Source: Acidobacteriota bacterium
Lineage (GTDB): Bacteria > Acidobacteriota > Terriglobia > Acidiferrales > UBA7541
Direction of reading: 5' to 3'
Assembly (NCBI GenBank): GCA_013289695.1
Contig: JABCZK010000017.1
Location: 1-64,000 of the forward strand
DNA length: 64,000 bases
Shown: one piece after another, positions 17,294 through 26,365 of the stretch
Layout: the number at the start of each line of letters is the position of its first letter
How positions within the stretch are numbered: position 1 is the first letter of the stretch
Made by a program: the position numbers and the translations under genes
The notes under the pieces: model-generated
Databases searched by the model: none
Told to the model about the DNA's origin: nothing
The model's input: the letters and a program-made list of their open reading frames with translations, nothing else

Positions 17294-17684
17294 ATCGGGC
17301 AGTAGCCATCTGTGCGGCCCATGGATACCATCCAAGTATCTGGAATCGCAGTCTTGAGGTCAGTGCTGGAATGATTCGCCACCATCCGTGGATTGCGCCA
17401 CTCGCGTGTGCTGCAATCGCAATCGCCCTTCTTTGCTGATTTTATCTGCCAAAGTCTGCTCAACGCGGTGAGCTGGAAGCCAAGAAAAAATCCAGCCACT
17501 GGAAAAGTGTTTTTTTCTTCACTCCTTTTATAGAACTTATCAGGAGTTGACCATTCGACTTCCATTGATTATGCAGCGAGTTAGTCGCGGGTTGCAAATC
17601 TAAATCGACTGGGCTCGCCGCGTCGGTATCTTTGCGCCGAACGCCTGGAATGTTATTCAGTAAGATACATGCACGCGGTGTGCA
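17294..17684. other. gene-poor stretch
   Basis: A leftward frame of 119 codons crosses 17206-17565, but part of it lies inside the MITE-like element and the rest shows no family, signal or ribosome site. The segment may hold remains of the gene interrupted by the MITE. Nothing else is recognised. Confidence 0.4.
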
Positions 17685-18000
17685 CTACGTGCGCGACACA
17701 AGGGGATCGGCGTAACCAAGCGTGCTACGCACGAGCTCGGGCCAGTTATGTCGCGCAAAGAGCGTCCGCCGCCGCAGCGGTAGCAAGTCGACACTAAGCG
17801 CGGCTGTCACCAATGCAATTCCCAGCCGTAGCGTCGTGCTCGGACCAAGCATCAGCAGAGCTCCGGCACGTGCGCGAAATGCCCACATGCAAATGATGCA
17901 TGCCGTGAAAACCCACTGCGGCGCGATGCTGTTCCGGTACAAGCGCGCCCGCGCTCCGGGATTGCCCGCGGTGATCGCGTGTACCGAGCGCGGGTAATAC
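17685..18000 (-). pseudogene. truncated copy of the CPBP protease gene
   Basis: The minus-strand frame gives the N-terminal third of a CPBP protein (RWYYPRSVHAITAGNPGARA, ...APQWVFTACII...). By eye the DNA is roughly 85% identical to 25015-25330, the matching part of the intact CPBP gene. It ends in both directions: the active-site half is absent on the left, and at 18000 the sequence switches within a few bases to the 3' end of the DegT gene. It has no start codon context and must be a pseudogene fragment. Confidence 0.85.
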
Positions 18001-18237
18001 CACCGCAATTCCGTCATCGCGCAACTCGCTGCGCGCGGCATTGACACCGCGGTACATTATCCCAAGCCGATCCACCTGCAGCCCGCATACTCCTCGCTCG
18101 GCTACCCCGCTGGAACATTTCCCTACGCCGAACGCGCCTGCGAACGCGTCTTGAGTCTGCCGCTATTTCCCGGCATGACCGGCGAGCAAGTGAATTACGT
18201 CGCCAGTTCGGTTCTGGAAGTCGTCGGAAAAAAGTAA
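18001..18237 (+). pseudogene. 3' fragment of a second DegT aminotransferase gene
   Basis: Seventy-eight codons and the stop, in frame, reading RNSVIAQLAARGIDTAVHYP... to ...VVGKK. They match the end of the DegT gene at 10003-10239 at nearly every position; differences such as SIDT/GIDT and VVGRK/VVGKK are mostly conservative. The 5' three quarters are missing. The join with the CPBP fragment falls at a short shared ACC, typical of illegitimate recombination. Confidence 0.85.
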
Positions 18238-18349
18238 AGACGCCGGCGCGACGTACCAGGTCTCAGCCGCATTTCATTCAGATCTCAGTCTGTTTTGGCG
18301 AGGGAAACTGCTACACTCACGCTTTTCACCAACGCAAAGGGAGGAGCCT

Positions 18350-18520
18350 ATGGCCACCAGCGAAACCAAGAAATGCGCACATCCGGTTTGTACCTGTCAG
18401 GTCGCTTCGGAGAAATATTGCAGCCCGCAATGCGAGGCAATGGAAGATGTCCCGGACGTGGATTGCAAATGCCCGCACTCGATCTGCGCGGGTAGGACGG
18501 AATACGCGGCCCACGCGTAA
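18350..18520 (+). CDS. metallothionein-like cysteine-rich protein
   Basis: A 56-residue protein with eight Cys and two central His: CAHPVCTCQV (C9, C14, C16), KYCSPQCE (C24, C28) and DCKCPHSIC (C39, C41, C46). This order closely follows bacterial SmtA/BmtA metallothioneins (CxHxxCxC...YCSxxC...CxCxHxxC), which sequester zinc, cadmium or copper in the cytoplasm. The ATG follows GGGAGGAG at short spacing, a strong ribosome site. It is alone, directly downstream of the recombination scar. Its 56-residue length hides it from ORF lists with a 60-residue cutoff. Confidence 0.8.
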   Translation: MATSETKKCAHPVCTCQVASEKYCSPQCEAMEDVPDVDCKCPHSICAGRTEYAAHA

Positions 18521-18640
18521 TCATCGAACGCGCCGTCCGCGGCGCATCCGATCGCCAGCGTTTGCATCAACGACATCCGCGCAAGGACTGGCACGAGTGA
18601 TTCCGCCGAAAACTCCTTAGCGCCAGTCCGCCGCTTATGC

Positions 18641-19303
18641 TCAACGATGTTCGTCGTCGAAATCGGACAATTTCGACTTGCGAACGACGCCGTGAATCGC
18701 CTGCGCGCCGAAATGGCCACTCGCGGGAGCTCCGAACACCAGGGTCACGTTGGAAAACGGGACGTCCGATCCTCCGTTGACGCAGACCTGCAGCATGGAT
18801 AGCACTGTGTCATTTTTCGAAAAGGGAGCGGGGCCTCCGTTGCCGGTAATATAGGCCGGCCCGGTCACCATGAATCCAGGGTTGGTGGTAACCGGGGGGG
18901 CGTAGGCGGGGCAGGCGCCGGGGGCGGGGTAGCTGACCTTGGCATCCTTCATCGTGATGTGGTGAGTATGAGGAGTGCGCGTTTCGGGATCGTCAAACGT
19001 CGGAGGAACCGTGCCCGCAGCGAGCGCGTTGGCAATCGCGACCTCCATCGCGTGATCCGATAGCTCCATGGTCATCTCCGCGGAAAAATCGGCCAAACCG
19101 GATATGCCTTTCAAATCCAGCGACCATTTCCCGTGCATCTCCCAAGGCCCAACGACCTTGCCAGATATGGTCTCTGGCGAATAATCATTGATTAACCCGC
19201 TAAAATGCGTGGGCGTCGGCGCTTGGGCCCGTGCACAGATGCCTAGCGCGAGGACCACGACCGCGACGGCGCCTGCCATCCACCGCAAAGCTTTGCTGTT
19301 CAT
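18641..19303 (-). CDS. secreted hypothetical protein
   Basis: A 220-residue protein with a clear signal peptide (KALRWMAGAVAVVVLALGICARAQA) and a beta-rich mature part containing HFSGLINDYSPET, GPWEMHGKWSLDL, EMTMELSD and HTHHITMKDAKVSY. No domain family is recognised; the pattern is that of lineage-restricted periplasmic proteins. It has two Cys that could form a disulfide (ACPAY, QVCVN). Divergent from the TPR regulator at 19589, with which it may share a control region. Confidence 0.65.
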   Translation of the reverse strand: MNSKALRWMAGAVAVVVLALGICARAQAPTPTHFSGLINDYSPETISGKVVGPWEMHGKWSLDLKGISGLADFSAEMTMELSDHAMEVAIANALAAGTVPPTFDDPETRTPHTHHITMKDAKVSYPAPGACPAYAPPVTTNPGFMVTGPAYITGNGGPAPFSKNDTVLSMLQVCVNGGSDVPFSNVTLVFGAPASGHFGAQAIHGVVRKSKLSDFDDEHR

Positions 19304-19588
19304 GAGAAACCTCCAAGTTTGAGACTTGTGCCTCTATCGCAGAAAACTTCTCCTCGGGCAGCAAGTGATGAGGGAGTTGCGAGAGAAGCACTTCCGGCCC
19401 AAGAAGTACATTTCAGCGATTTCGCGCTAGAGGCGCACGGCAACCATCGGACACGCCGGGTGGTTAGGTCAAACAGCAATACGCGGAACGACCCGTTTGC
19501 CGTCAAATGCCGCCTTTTGCAGTTACCCAACGGAGGAGTTACAATCGGGTCACTTTCTAGCCAATCTGCAGTCCGCTCAGGAGAACCG

Positions 19589-21394
19589 ATGGGCGACCCG
19601 GCCTTCGGCACGCAGCTACACGAGAAACCGCCGGAAGACCAGCTGGATTCGTGGAAGGAGATCGCTGCATACCTGGGCCGCGACGTCACCACCGTCCAGC
19701 GTTGGGAGAAGTACGAAGCGATGCCCGTGCATCGCCATGTGCACGACAAGCGTAGCTCCGTGTATGCGCTAACTTCCGAACTGGACGCTTGGCGCCGAGG
19801 CCGGAAACCGCGTCTGGATGAAAATAACCAGCCGCAAGCGCAGCAGGAGCGTCGATCGCCGGCGGCGGCAAGTTCCGAACCGACTTCGAAGTCAGGCTCT
19901 CCACTCCTGCTGCGCCGCTGGCTCGCCGTGGCCGCTACTGTTGCCATCGCGATCGCCGTCGTCGCCGTGGCTGACGTGATGCTCCACCGTCACACGTTGG
20001 TTGTGGCCCGGCCCAAAATCCGCTCGCTGGCCGTCCTGCCGCTGAAAAACATGACTGGCGATCCCAGCCAAGAATATCTAGCGGACGGGATGACCGATGC
20101 GCTGATCGGCCGCCTTTCCGGCATTCACGACCTGCGCGTGATTTCACGCACGTCGGTGATGCGTTTCAAGAATCCGCAAATCTCCGTGCCCGAAATCGCC
20201 AAGACGCTGCAGGTAGACGCGATCGTGGAAGGCTCACTGATGCGGGACGGCAATCGCATTCGCGTCACCGCTCAAATGATTCGCGCCTCCACCGACGAGC
20301 ATTTCTGGTCGCAAACCTACGACCGCGAGCTACGCGACGTGTTTACCGTGCAAAGCGAGCTGGCCCAATCCATTGCCGAGAAGGTGGAAGTGACGGCCAC
20401 AGGCGCAGCACACGAAAGGCTCGCAGCCGCGCATCCGGTGGCGCCCGAAGTTTACGAGAGCTATTCGCGAGGTGAATTCGCGCTCAACAAAAGCAGCAGC
20501 AAAGCCGAACTTGAGGCCAGCATTCCTTACTTTGAGGACGCGATCAACAGAGACCCTGGATTCGCGCCCGCCTATGTGGGCCTGGCAAATGCATACAGCA
20601 ATCTCGGCACGGTTTTTATAGGGGGCTCGGCCGAAGAGACGCGCCCAAAAGTTGTGAGCGCGGCCGAGAGAGCGCTGGAGCTCGATCCGAATCTGGCCGA
20701 AGCGCTCGTCCTGCTGGCCAGCACGAAGCAGAAGCAGTGGCACTGGGCGGACGCAGAGGCGGATTACCGGCGTGCTCTGGAATTGGACCCGAACAGCGCG
20801 GCTGCTTACGAGGGGCTTGCTCTATGGCTGGCATGCCAAGGACGCGCGGACGAAGCTGTGGCATCGGCCGAACGCGGCCGGGAACTCGACCCGCTGGGGG
20901 TTTCCTTCGAGGACTTCGGCTGGACATTGTTTCAGACCCGCCACTACGATCAAGCCATCCGAGAGTTGCGCGCCGCAGTGGCGGCACGGACGGATGACTT
21001 TGGCGCCCTGATGGACTTGGGATTCGTACTGATCGCGAACAATCAGCCCGGAGATGCCGTCCCGGTATTGGAGAAGGCGGTCGCAATGTCGAACCGCAGC
21101 CCAGGCGCGCTCGGAATACTGGTCCGCGCGTACGCGCACGCTGGACGGCGCAGTGATGCGCTGCGGCTGCTGGTTGAACTGAAGCGACGGCGAAACACAG
21201 GTTATGCTCCAGCAGGGGCTTTGGTGAATGCTTACTTGGGACTCGGCGAGAATGAGGAAGCCTTCGTGTGGCTCGAGCAGGCTTACAAAGAACAATCCAA
21301 TATGCTGCAGTTCGTCAAAGTACATCCGTACTTCGACCCCATCCGCAACGACCCTCGATTCGCGGATTTAGTGCGTCGCGTCGGGCTTGGCTAG
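19589..21394 (+). CDS. HTH/TPR membrane-bound regulatory protein
   Basis: A 601-residue protein. Residues about 15-75 form an excisionase/MerR-like helix-turn-helix (DSWKEIAAYLGRDVTTVQRW), then comes one membrane segment (LAVAATVAIAIAVVAVADVML), a FlgO/CadC-like domain (RSLAVLPLKNMTGDPSQEYL, ADGMTDALIGRLS, VDAIVEGSLMR) and about eight TPR units to the end. It resembles the membrane-tethered transcription factors common in Acidobacteriota, with a cytoplasmic DNA-binding head and a periplasmic repeat body. AGGAG stands six bases before the ATG at 19589; the open frame extends to 19319 but without such a site. Target genes are unknown; the divergent secreted protein is a candidate. Confidence 0.75.
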   Translation: MGDPAFGTQLHEKPPEDQLDSWKEIAAYLGRDVTTVQRWEKYEAMPVHRHVHDKRSSVYALTSELDAWRRGRKPRLDENNQPQAQQERRSPAAASSEPTSKSGSPLLLRRWLAVAATVAIAIAVVAVADVMLHRHTLVVARPKIRSLAVLPLKNMTGDPSQEYLADGMTDALIGRLSGIHDLRVISRTSVMRFKNPQISVPEIAKTLQVDAIVEGSLMRDGNRIRVTAQMIRASTDEHFWSQTYDRELRDVFTVQSELAQSIAEKVEVTATGAAHERLAAAHPVAPEVYESYSRGEFALNKSSSKAELEASIPYFEDAINRDPGFAPAYVGLANAYSNLGTVFIGGSAEETRPKVVSAAERALELDPNLAEALVLLASTKQKQWHWADAEADYRRALELDPNSAAAYEGLALWLACQGRADEAVASAERGRELDPLGVSFEDFGWTLFQTRHYDQAIRELRAAVAARTDDFGALMDLGFVLIANNQPGDAVPVLEKAVAMSNRSPGALGILVRAYAHAGRRSDALRLLVELKRRRNTGYAPAGALVNAYLGLGENEEAFVWLEQAYKEQSNMLQFVKVHPYFDPIRNDPRFADLVRRVGLG

Positions 21395-21572
21395 CGCTGC
21401 TAACGCACGTTTTCCAGCGTGCAGTTACCGCAGCCGGTGGAACCATGCGATCCAAGCATGGGCGCCTCTGGAGAATGGGACGGTCGGCGTGGCCGCGAAT
21501 CATAGGTTCTGGCGCGCGCGGCAATTAGGAGGTGTGGGGAATACAAGCATTACGTTCAGCCGCAGACTTAGA

Positions 21573-24125
21573 CTATTCAATACGCAGGATATCCAGGATG
21601 TCGAGTTGGGCGATGCGCCGTGAACCGGCCCAGATACTTCCCGACGCCACCAGAGCGATCAAGAAAAACGACAAAATCAAAGTAGCAAGATCCACGGACT
21701 TCGCTCCCACAACGAGGCTTTCCAGAAATCGTCCGGTAAGCATCGCGCCGGCGATTCCGAATGTCGCTCCCGCCACCACCGTAAGCAAGCCCTGCCAGAG
21801 CATCTTTCCGCGAAGCCCGACGGGCGTTGCGCCGAGCGCCAGGCGCACACCCATTTCATGCGTCCGCAGCGCAACGGCGTAGGAAACGACGCCATAAATT
21901 CCAATCACAGCCAGGAACAGCGCAAAGCCCGCGAAGAATAGAATTGCCGTGCGATAGAATTTCGGGCGCGCGACGGCGTCCGCCATCCGCTGCTCCATCG
22001 TTTTCACTCCGAATACCGGAACCTGCGAATCCACGGAGCGGATCGTGTCGCGAATGGCCGGCAGCGAATCCTCGGCACGGCCATCCACCCGCGCGACGAA
22101 TGTCGAAACGAACCCGCCCGGTGAGTGCGCTGGAATGAAGATCTGATTGGAGTGCGCGGTGTCCATCGTGTCCGTCATGTAGTCCATTCCTGTGACGACG
22201 CCGATTATTTTCCGCGGCGCGCTTTCCCCGATGGTGACCTCGTGCTCCAGAGCGTCTGCCGCTGAACCAAATTCCTTCGCGAATCGTTCGTTGACGACAA
22301 CCACCTGGGCGTCGGAACGTACTTCCGCATCCGTGAACTCGCGCCCATAGAGAATTCGTCCTCCCATCGTTTTGAAATAGTCGGACAATACCGGAATCAT
22401 CGTGGAATTCAGTTTGGCTGGACGCCCGTCGAATCCGAACGGCCCTCCCACAAAACCGGTGGCGTCGAGCGGAAGGAACTCTGTTTCGCTCGCGCTACGA
22501 ACGCCCGGGAGCCGTCGGATGCGATCAAGAGCCTGTTCAAAATAGGGAAGCTGGTGTCCTGCGACGCCACGCGTTGTCCCGTCCAGCGACACACTTACCG
22601 TTACCAGGCCCTTCGCAGCGAAGCCGCGTTCGGTTTTCATTAGGCTAACGAACGCGCGCCCGACCGAGACCGAAGCCGTCAGCAAAATGATCGTGAGCAT
22701 CACTTGCGCGGCTACCAGCGTTTCCCGAATCAGTCGCGCACCGCGGCTGCCGCCGGCTGCACGCGCTCCAAATGCATGAATGCGGCCCGCATAGAGTGAA
22801 GGCAAGGCGCCGAAAAACACGCTGCTGGCAATGGCCGCCGCGACCGCGAAGGCCAGCACGTGTCCATCGAGTATCGAATAAGACTGCGTGGATAATGGCG
22901 GCGGCTGAATCTTCGTTGCTATTGAAGTCGTCCAGAATGCGACGAGCAGCCCTGCGATCGCGGCGACAAATGAAAGCAGCAGGCATTCGGTCAGCAACTG
23001 CTGCACGATTCTGGCTCGGCTGGCACCCAGCGCCGAGCGTATGGAAAGCTCCGTGGCGCGATCCGCGCTGCGCGCCATCAAGAGATTCGCAAGGTTGGAA
23101 CACGCGATGAGCAGGATCAACACTACGGCGGCCAGCAACAGCAGTGACGCGTTCTTCACCGGGCCGGCGAGTTCGTCTTGCAGCGAAGTCATCCGCGGAT
23201 CAGGCTCGGAGTTACCAAGCTCGTCTCGCCGCGGCCAGAGGCGGTCCGCTTCCAGCGCGAATGCCGCACGCGCTTGCGGCCAGGTGATTCCTGGTTGCAA
23301 CCGCGCAATCGTTTGCCAGCCGTTATTTCCCGGAGAATAATCCGCAGCTATCCAGAGATCGCTGTGATTCGGATAGTTGAACCCGGCAGGCGCCACCCCA
23401 ACAATCGTCAGGGGCTTCCCGTTGACGCGAATCGTCGAACCAAGCGCTCGCTGGTCGCCTGCAAAAAGCTGTTGCCAGAGCCCGTAGCTGATGACCGCGA
23501 GGGCATTTTCCCCCGGTGCATCCTCACCGTCGCGGAACCATCGTCCCAGCGCTGGCTGTGCCCCGAGGACCGCGAAGAAATTCCAGGACGTGTAGGAAAG
23601 ATGCGCTCGCACCTGGTTTTGCACTGTGCCAAGATTCACGTCGAATTGCTCGATGAGTGCGGCGTCGGCAAGATACGCGCCTTGCTGCTTTCGCCATTCA
23701 TGAAATTCTCTTGCGCTATGGTGCGGCGGCAAGAATGTTCCGAATGCGGCCAGATGGCTGGGACCGTGGAATGGCAACGAGCGCAACAGCAGCGCGTTCA
23801 CCACACTGAAAACACCGGTGTTTGCGCCAATGCCGATGGCTAAGGCCAGGATTGCAAACCCGGTTTGTCCCGGGCGGTTCGCCCAGAGCCGCAGCGTGTG
23901 CCGGGCATCCTGCGATAGCTCACGCGAAAACTGCAGCGGGATTGATACAGCCAAATCAGTTAGCAGACGGACCCAAAGCTTTGCGAGTGCCAAGCCACCG
24001 CTCGATTCTGCAAGTTCGTCGCGGAATTCGCGTTCCATCGGTCCGGCATAATCGTCGCGGAAGCCAGCTGGATAGAGCTTCAACAGAAAGCGGTACAGCT
24101 TCAGCGCGAGAGGCGTGCTAGGCAT
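21573..24125 (-). CDS. ADOP-type ABC transporter permease (MacB/FtsX fold)
   Basis: An 850-residue permease of the acidobacterial duplicated orphan permease type. A short N-terminal ADOP segment (FLLKLYPAGFRDDYAGPME) and one membrane span precede two MacB periplasmic core/FtsX halves: membrane segments near NASLLLLAAVVLILLIACSN, SNLANLLMARSADRATELSIR, and a C-terminal FAGFALFLAVIGIYGVVSYAV with HEMGVRLALGA. Such permeases lack a linked ATPase and may act in efflux or lipoprotein/peptide export. The ATG at 24125 overlaps the stop of the PadR gene by eight bases, so the pair is co-translated and presumably repressed by that PadR protein. Confidence 0.85.
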   Translation of the reverse strand: MPSTPLALKLYRFLLKLYPAGFRDDYAGPMEREFRDELAESSGGLALAKLWVRLLTDLAVSIPLQFSRELSQDARHTLRLWANRPGQTGFAILALAIGIGANTGVFSVVNALLLRSLPFHGPSHLAAFGTFLPPHHSAREFHEWRKQQGAYLADAALIEQFDVNLGTVQNQVRAHLSYTSWNFFAVLGAQPALGRWFRDGEDAPGENALAVISYGLWQQLFAGDQRALGSTIRVNGKPLTIVGVAPAGFNYPNHSDLWIAADYSPGNNGWQTIARLQPGITWPQARAAFALEADRLWPRRDELGNSEPDPRMTSLQDELAGPVKNASLLLLAAVVLILLIACSNLANLLMARSADRATELSIRSALGASRARIVQQLLTECLLLSFVAAIAGLLVAFWTTSIATKIQPPPLSTQSYSILDGHVLAFAVAAAIASSVFFGALPSLYAGRIHAFGARAAGGSRGARLIRETLVAAQVMLTIILLTASVSVGRAFVSLMKTERGFAAKGLVTVSVSLDGTTRGVAGHQLPYFEQALDRIRRLPGVRSASETEFLPLDATGFVGGPFGFDGRPAKLNSTMIPVLSDYFKTMGGRILYGREFTDAEVRSDAQVVVVNERFAKEFGSAADALEHEVTIGESAPRKIIGVVTGMDYMTDTMDTAHSNQIFIPAHSPGGFVSTFVARVDGRAEDSLPAIRDTIRSVDSQVPVFGVKTMEQRMADAVARPKFYRTAILFFAGFALFLAVIGIYGVVSYAVALRTHEMGVRLALGATPVGLRGKMLWQGLLTVVAGATFGIAGAMLTGRFLESLVVGAKSVDLATLILSFFLIALVASGSIWAGSRRIAQLDILDILRIE

Positions 24126-24483
24126 GTTTTGGAGCTCCAAATGTTGCCGCTGCCAATCGCGCCAGTTCGCGCATGCGAGCCGCTTCCGCCTGCGCCACCT
24201 TGCGGCCGTAGCTGGTGATCCGGTAATAGCGGCGCCGCTCGTCGTCGAGATGCGCATCGGGCCGGTCGTCGGACTCCTCGATAAGTCCTAACGCCAGCAT
24301 CTTGTTGATGGAGCCGTAGAGCATGCCGGGACCCAGTTTCAGTGTGCCACCGGTACGGCGGGATATTTCGCGTTTGAGGGCGTACCCGTGTCGTTCGCCT
24401 TCGCCCAGCGACAGCAGGATGTGGAAGAAGGCTGGAGACAGTGGTGTGAGATGGTTCGCGGTCTTTCGGTCGTCTAGGGACAT
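24118..24483 (-). CDS. PadR family transcriptional regulator
   Basis: A 121-residue winged-helix repressor: LSPAFFHILLSLGEGERHGYALKREI, LGPGMLYGSINKMLALGLI and DDERRRYYRIT are the standard PadR wing and helices, followed by one C-terminal dimer helix. It is first gene of a two-gene operon with the ADOP permease and overlaps it. The ATG lies inside a direct repeat and has no Shine-Dalgarno site, so the transcript may be leaderless. Ligand unknown. Confidence 0.88.
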   Translation of the reverse strand: MSLDDRKTANHLTPLSPAFFHILLSLGEGERHGYALKREISRRTGGTLKLGPGMLYGSINKMLALGLIEESDDRPDAHLDDERRRYYRITSYGRKVAQAEAARMRELARLAAATFGAPKHA

Positions 24484-24507
24484 AGTAGTACGAAAGAGGA
24501 CATAGTA
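24478..24507. promoter_or_regulatory. direct repeat at the PadR start, possible operator
   Basis: GGACATAGTA occurs twice, at 24478-24487 and 24498-24507, twenty bases apart centre to centre (two helical turns). One copy covers the start codon of the PadR gene. Autoregulation by PadR through these sites is an inference from position and spacing. Confidence 0.45.
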
Positions 24508-24641
24508 TTTCCCTGCCCGATCATCTTGTCAAGTGCCAAGTCTTGGCGGGAGGCGTGACGAGAAGGCTCTCTGTCAGAAGTGTGCGATTTTTCGGCGTTG
24601 CATGGTTGCGGGTTCGTTTTGCGGAGAATGCGCGAACTCGG

Positions 24642-25403
24642 CTATGACGATGCCGGAAAAACCGGTTCACTTCCCGGCTCGCCCGTCTTGCGCAGGGCGC
24701 GATAGCCCAGATCGAAGGAATTCAAATCCATGGCGGAGTGCATGATCATCGCCGGCACCAGCGAGCCGCCCGCTAGCACGACCACAGCGAAAAATAGGCC
24801 CACGATGGCACTCACCCACACGTGCCGCACGCCGACATAGATGTGCGCGAACCCGAAAACGATCGCGCTGATGATCACGGCCAGAACCATACCGATCCGC
24901 GTGCCGGGCCAGAACGCCAGGAAGTACCACGTCACAAAGCCGCGGAACAGAAATTCTTCACACACGCCTGCGGTGAGCGCCACCACGATCATGCCTCGAT
25001 ACTCGCTGCTCGTGCGCGGTACCAGGGGTTCGGCGTAAGCGAGCGTGTGACGCACCAGCTCGGGCCAGTTAGGTCGCGCGTAGAGCGTCCGCCGCTGCAG
25101 CGGTAGCACGGCGACACTGAGTGCGGCAGATGCCAATGCAATTCCCAGCCGCAGCGGCGTGCTGGGGCCCAGCAGCAGCAGCGCCCAAGGACGCGCGCGA
25201 AATGCCCACAGGCAAATGACGCAGGCGGTGAAAACCCACTGCGGCGCGACGCTGTTGCGGTACAAGCGCGCCCGCGCTCCGGGATTGCCCGCCTCGATCG
25301 CGCGTACCGAGCGCGGGTAATACCAGCGCCACTCGGCCAGCGGCCAGACCAGCGCGATCATTACCAGCAGGATGTGGTCGAGCAGCACGTGCGATCCTGT
25401 CAT
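24642..25403 (-). CDS. CPBP family intramembrane metalloprotease
   Basis: A 253-residue membrane protein with the CPBP/ABI signature: EEFLFRG (catalytic Glu pair and Arg), a downstream FAHIYVG His and a final HSAMDLNSF His-Asn motif, in about seven hydrophobic helices. Members cleave prenylated or membrane proteins or protect against bacteriocins. GGAGG five bases before the ATG at 25403 fixes the start; a GTG at 25421 is less likely. A truncated relative lies at 17685-18000 and a decayed end at 10311. Divergent from an ArsR-type regulator, whose operator candidate overlaps this gene's promoter. Confidence 0.85.
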   Translation of the reverse strand: MTGSHVLLDHILLVMIALVWPLAEWRWYYPRSVRAIEAGNPGARARLYRNSVAPQWVFTACVICLWAFRARPWALLLLGPSTPLRLGIALASAALSVAVLPLQRRTLYARPNWPELVRHTLAYAEPLVPRTSSEYRGMIVVALTAGVCEEFLFRGFVTWYFLAFWPGTRIGMVLAVIISAIVFGFAHIYVGVRHVWVSAIVGLFFAVVVLAGGSLVPAMIMHSAMDLNSFDLGYRALRKTGEPGSEPVFPASS

Positions 25404-25459
25404 GCGCGCCTCCCGGACCACGATTTCTCGTCGCCGCTACGAACGGCAATGACAGAGGC

Positions 25460-25488
25460 AGCCTAGTCACATTCGTATGAATAGTCAA
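25460..25488 (-). promoter_or_regulatory. candidate sigma-70 promoter of the CPBP gene
   Basis: On the minus strand TTGACT (25488-25483) and TAGGCT (25465-25460) are 17 bases apart. The -35 box lies within the inverted repeat at 25479-25504, a typical place for a repressor to block RNA polymerase. Confidence 0.5.
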
Positions 25489-25504
25489 CTATATTTTACT
25501 ATTC
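25479..25504. promoter_or_regulatory. inverted-repeat operator candidate
   Basis: A perfect 7-bp inverted repeat, GAATAGT and ACTATTC, with a 12-base AT-rich spacer, sits between the CPBP gene and the ArsR-type regulator. It covers the -35 box of the CPBP promoter. It fits the size of operators used by winged-helix dimers. Confidence 0.55.
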
Positions 25505-25571
25505 AATTGTTTGCTAGAATTCCGGCAGTGGCCCCAGGCGAGGGCGCATCCTTCAGGAGATAGCCGAGACG

Positions 25572-26210
25572 ATGGCGAAGAAATCCCGGTCGCAGAATGC
25601 TGCGCTGCCCCACGGCACGCAAACCCTGGCGGACTTCCAGCAGATTCGCGCGCTCGCCCATCCGTTGCGCTTGCGCATTCTGGGCCTCCTGGTACGCGAG
25701 CCGCGCACCACCAAGCAAGTGGCGGATCTGCTCGGAGAAAATCACACCAAGCTGTATCACCATGTGCAGGAACTGGAGCGCGCGAAAGTAATTCGCTTGA
25801 CCGAGACGCGGCAGAAGCGCGGAACAGTGGAAAAGTACTATCAGGCGACTGCAGCGCTGTTTCGTCCGGCGCCCTCGGTTCTTTCCCCCACGCGTGACGC
25901 GAACGACAAACCATCCGGCCTCGAAGCCATGTTGAACGCAATCCTGGATGCAGGGCGCGCGGACGTGCTGGCCTACGCGCAGAAGGATGGCTTGCAGCGG
26001 GGCAGCAAGAAGGGGCTCATCGCGGGGCGGCTGCTGATAAAAGGCTCGCGCGTAAAAGCGCTCAAAACAGTCCGCCGTCAAATCTCGCGTGCGATCGACG
26101 CGCTGCTGGCGCAAGGCGCAAAGGAACGGGCCCACAAGCGCGGCGCAAGGAAGCAACGCAAGCGGACGTACGCGCTCACTATTATTCTTCTTCCGACGGA
26201 TGCAATCTAA
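25572..26210 (+). CDS. ArsR-type winged-helix transcriptional regulator
   Basis: A 212-residue DNA-binding protein. Residues 25-95 are the ArsR/HTH_20 winged helix (IRALAHPLRLRILGLL, EPRTTKQVADLLGENHTKLYHHV, RGTVEKYYQATA). The rest is a helical effector part ending in a highly basic stretch (KERAHKRGARKQRKR). No Cys metal site is present, so it is not a classical metal sensor. AGGAG precedes the ATG by about 11 bases. It is divergent from the CPBP gene and likely binds the inverted repeat between them. Confidence 0.78.
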   Translation: MAKKSRSQNAALPHGTQTLADFQQIRALAHPLRLRILGLLVREPRTTKQVADLLGENHTKLYHHVQELERAKVIRLTETRQKRGTVEKYYQATAALFRPAPSVLSPTRDANDKPSGLEAMLNAILDAGRADVLAYAQKDGLQRGSKKGLIAGRLLIKGSRVKALKTVRRQISRAIDALLAQGAKERAHKRGARKQRKRTYALTIILLPTDAI

Positions 26211-26365
26211 GCCGCCACGCGTTCGGTCGTCGGGAGAACGAAATTCAGCGCAAGATTTAGCGCGGGTGACAGGGTGGCCCGCAATTCAGGGGATGGAGTC
26301 GTGCCGCGTCACACGGCGATCGCCGATTCCAGGGTCAAGCCGGAGGGGCCCGCCGACTGACTTAC

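Noticed and set aside
17206..17565. A 119-codon leftward ORF
   Set aside because: It crosses the right end of the MITE-like element and has no ribosome site, signal or recognisable domain.
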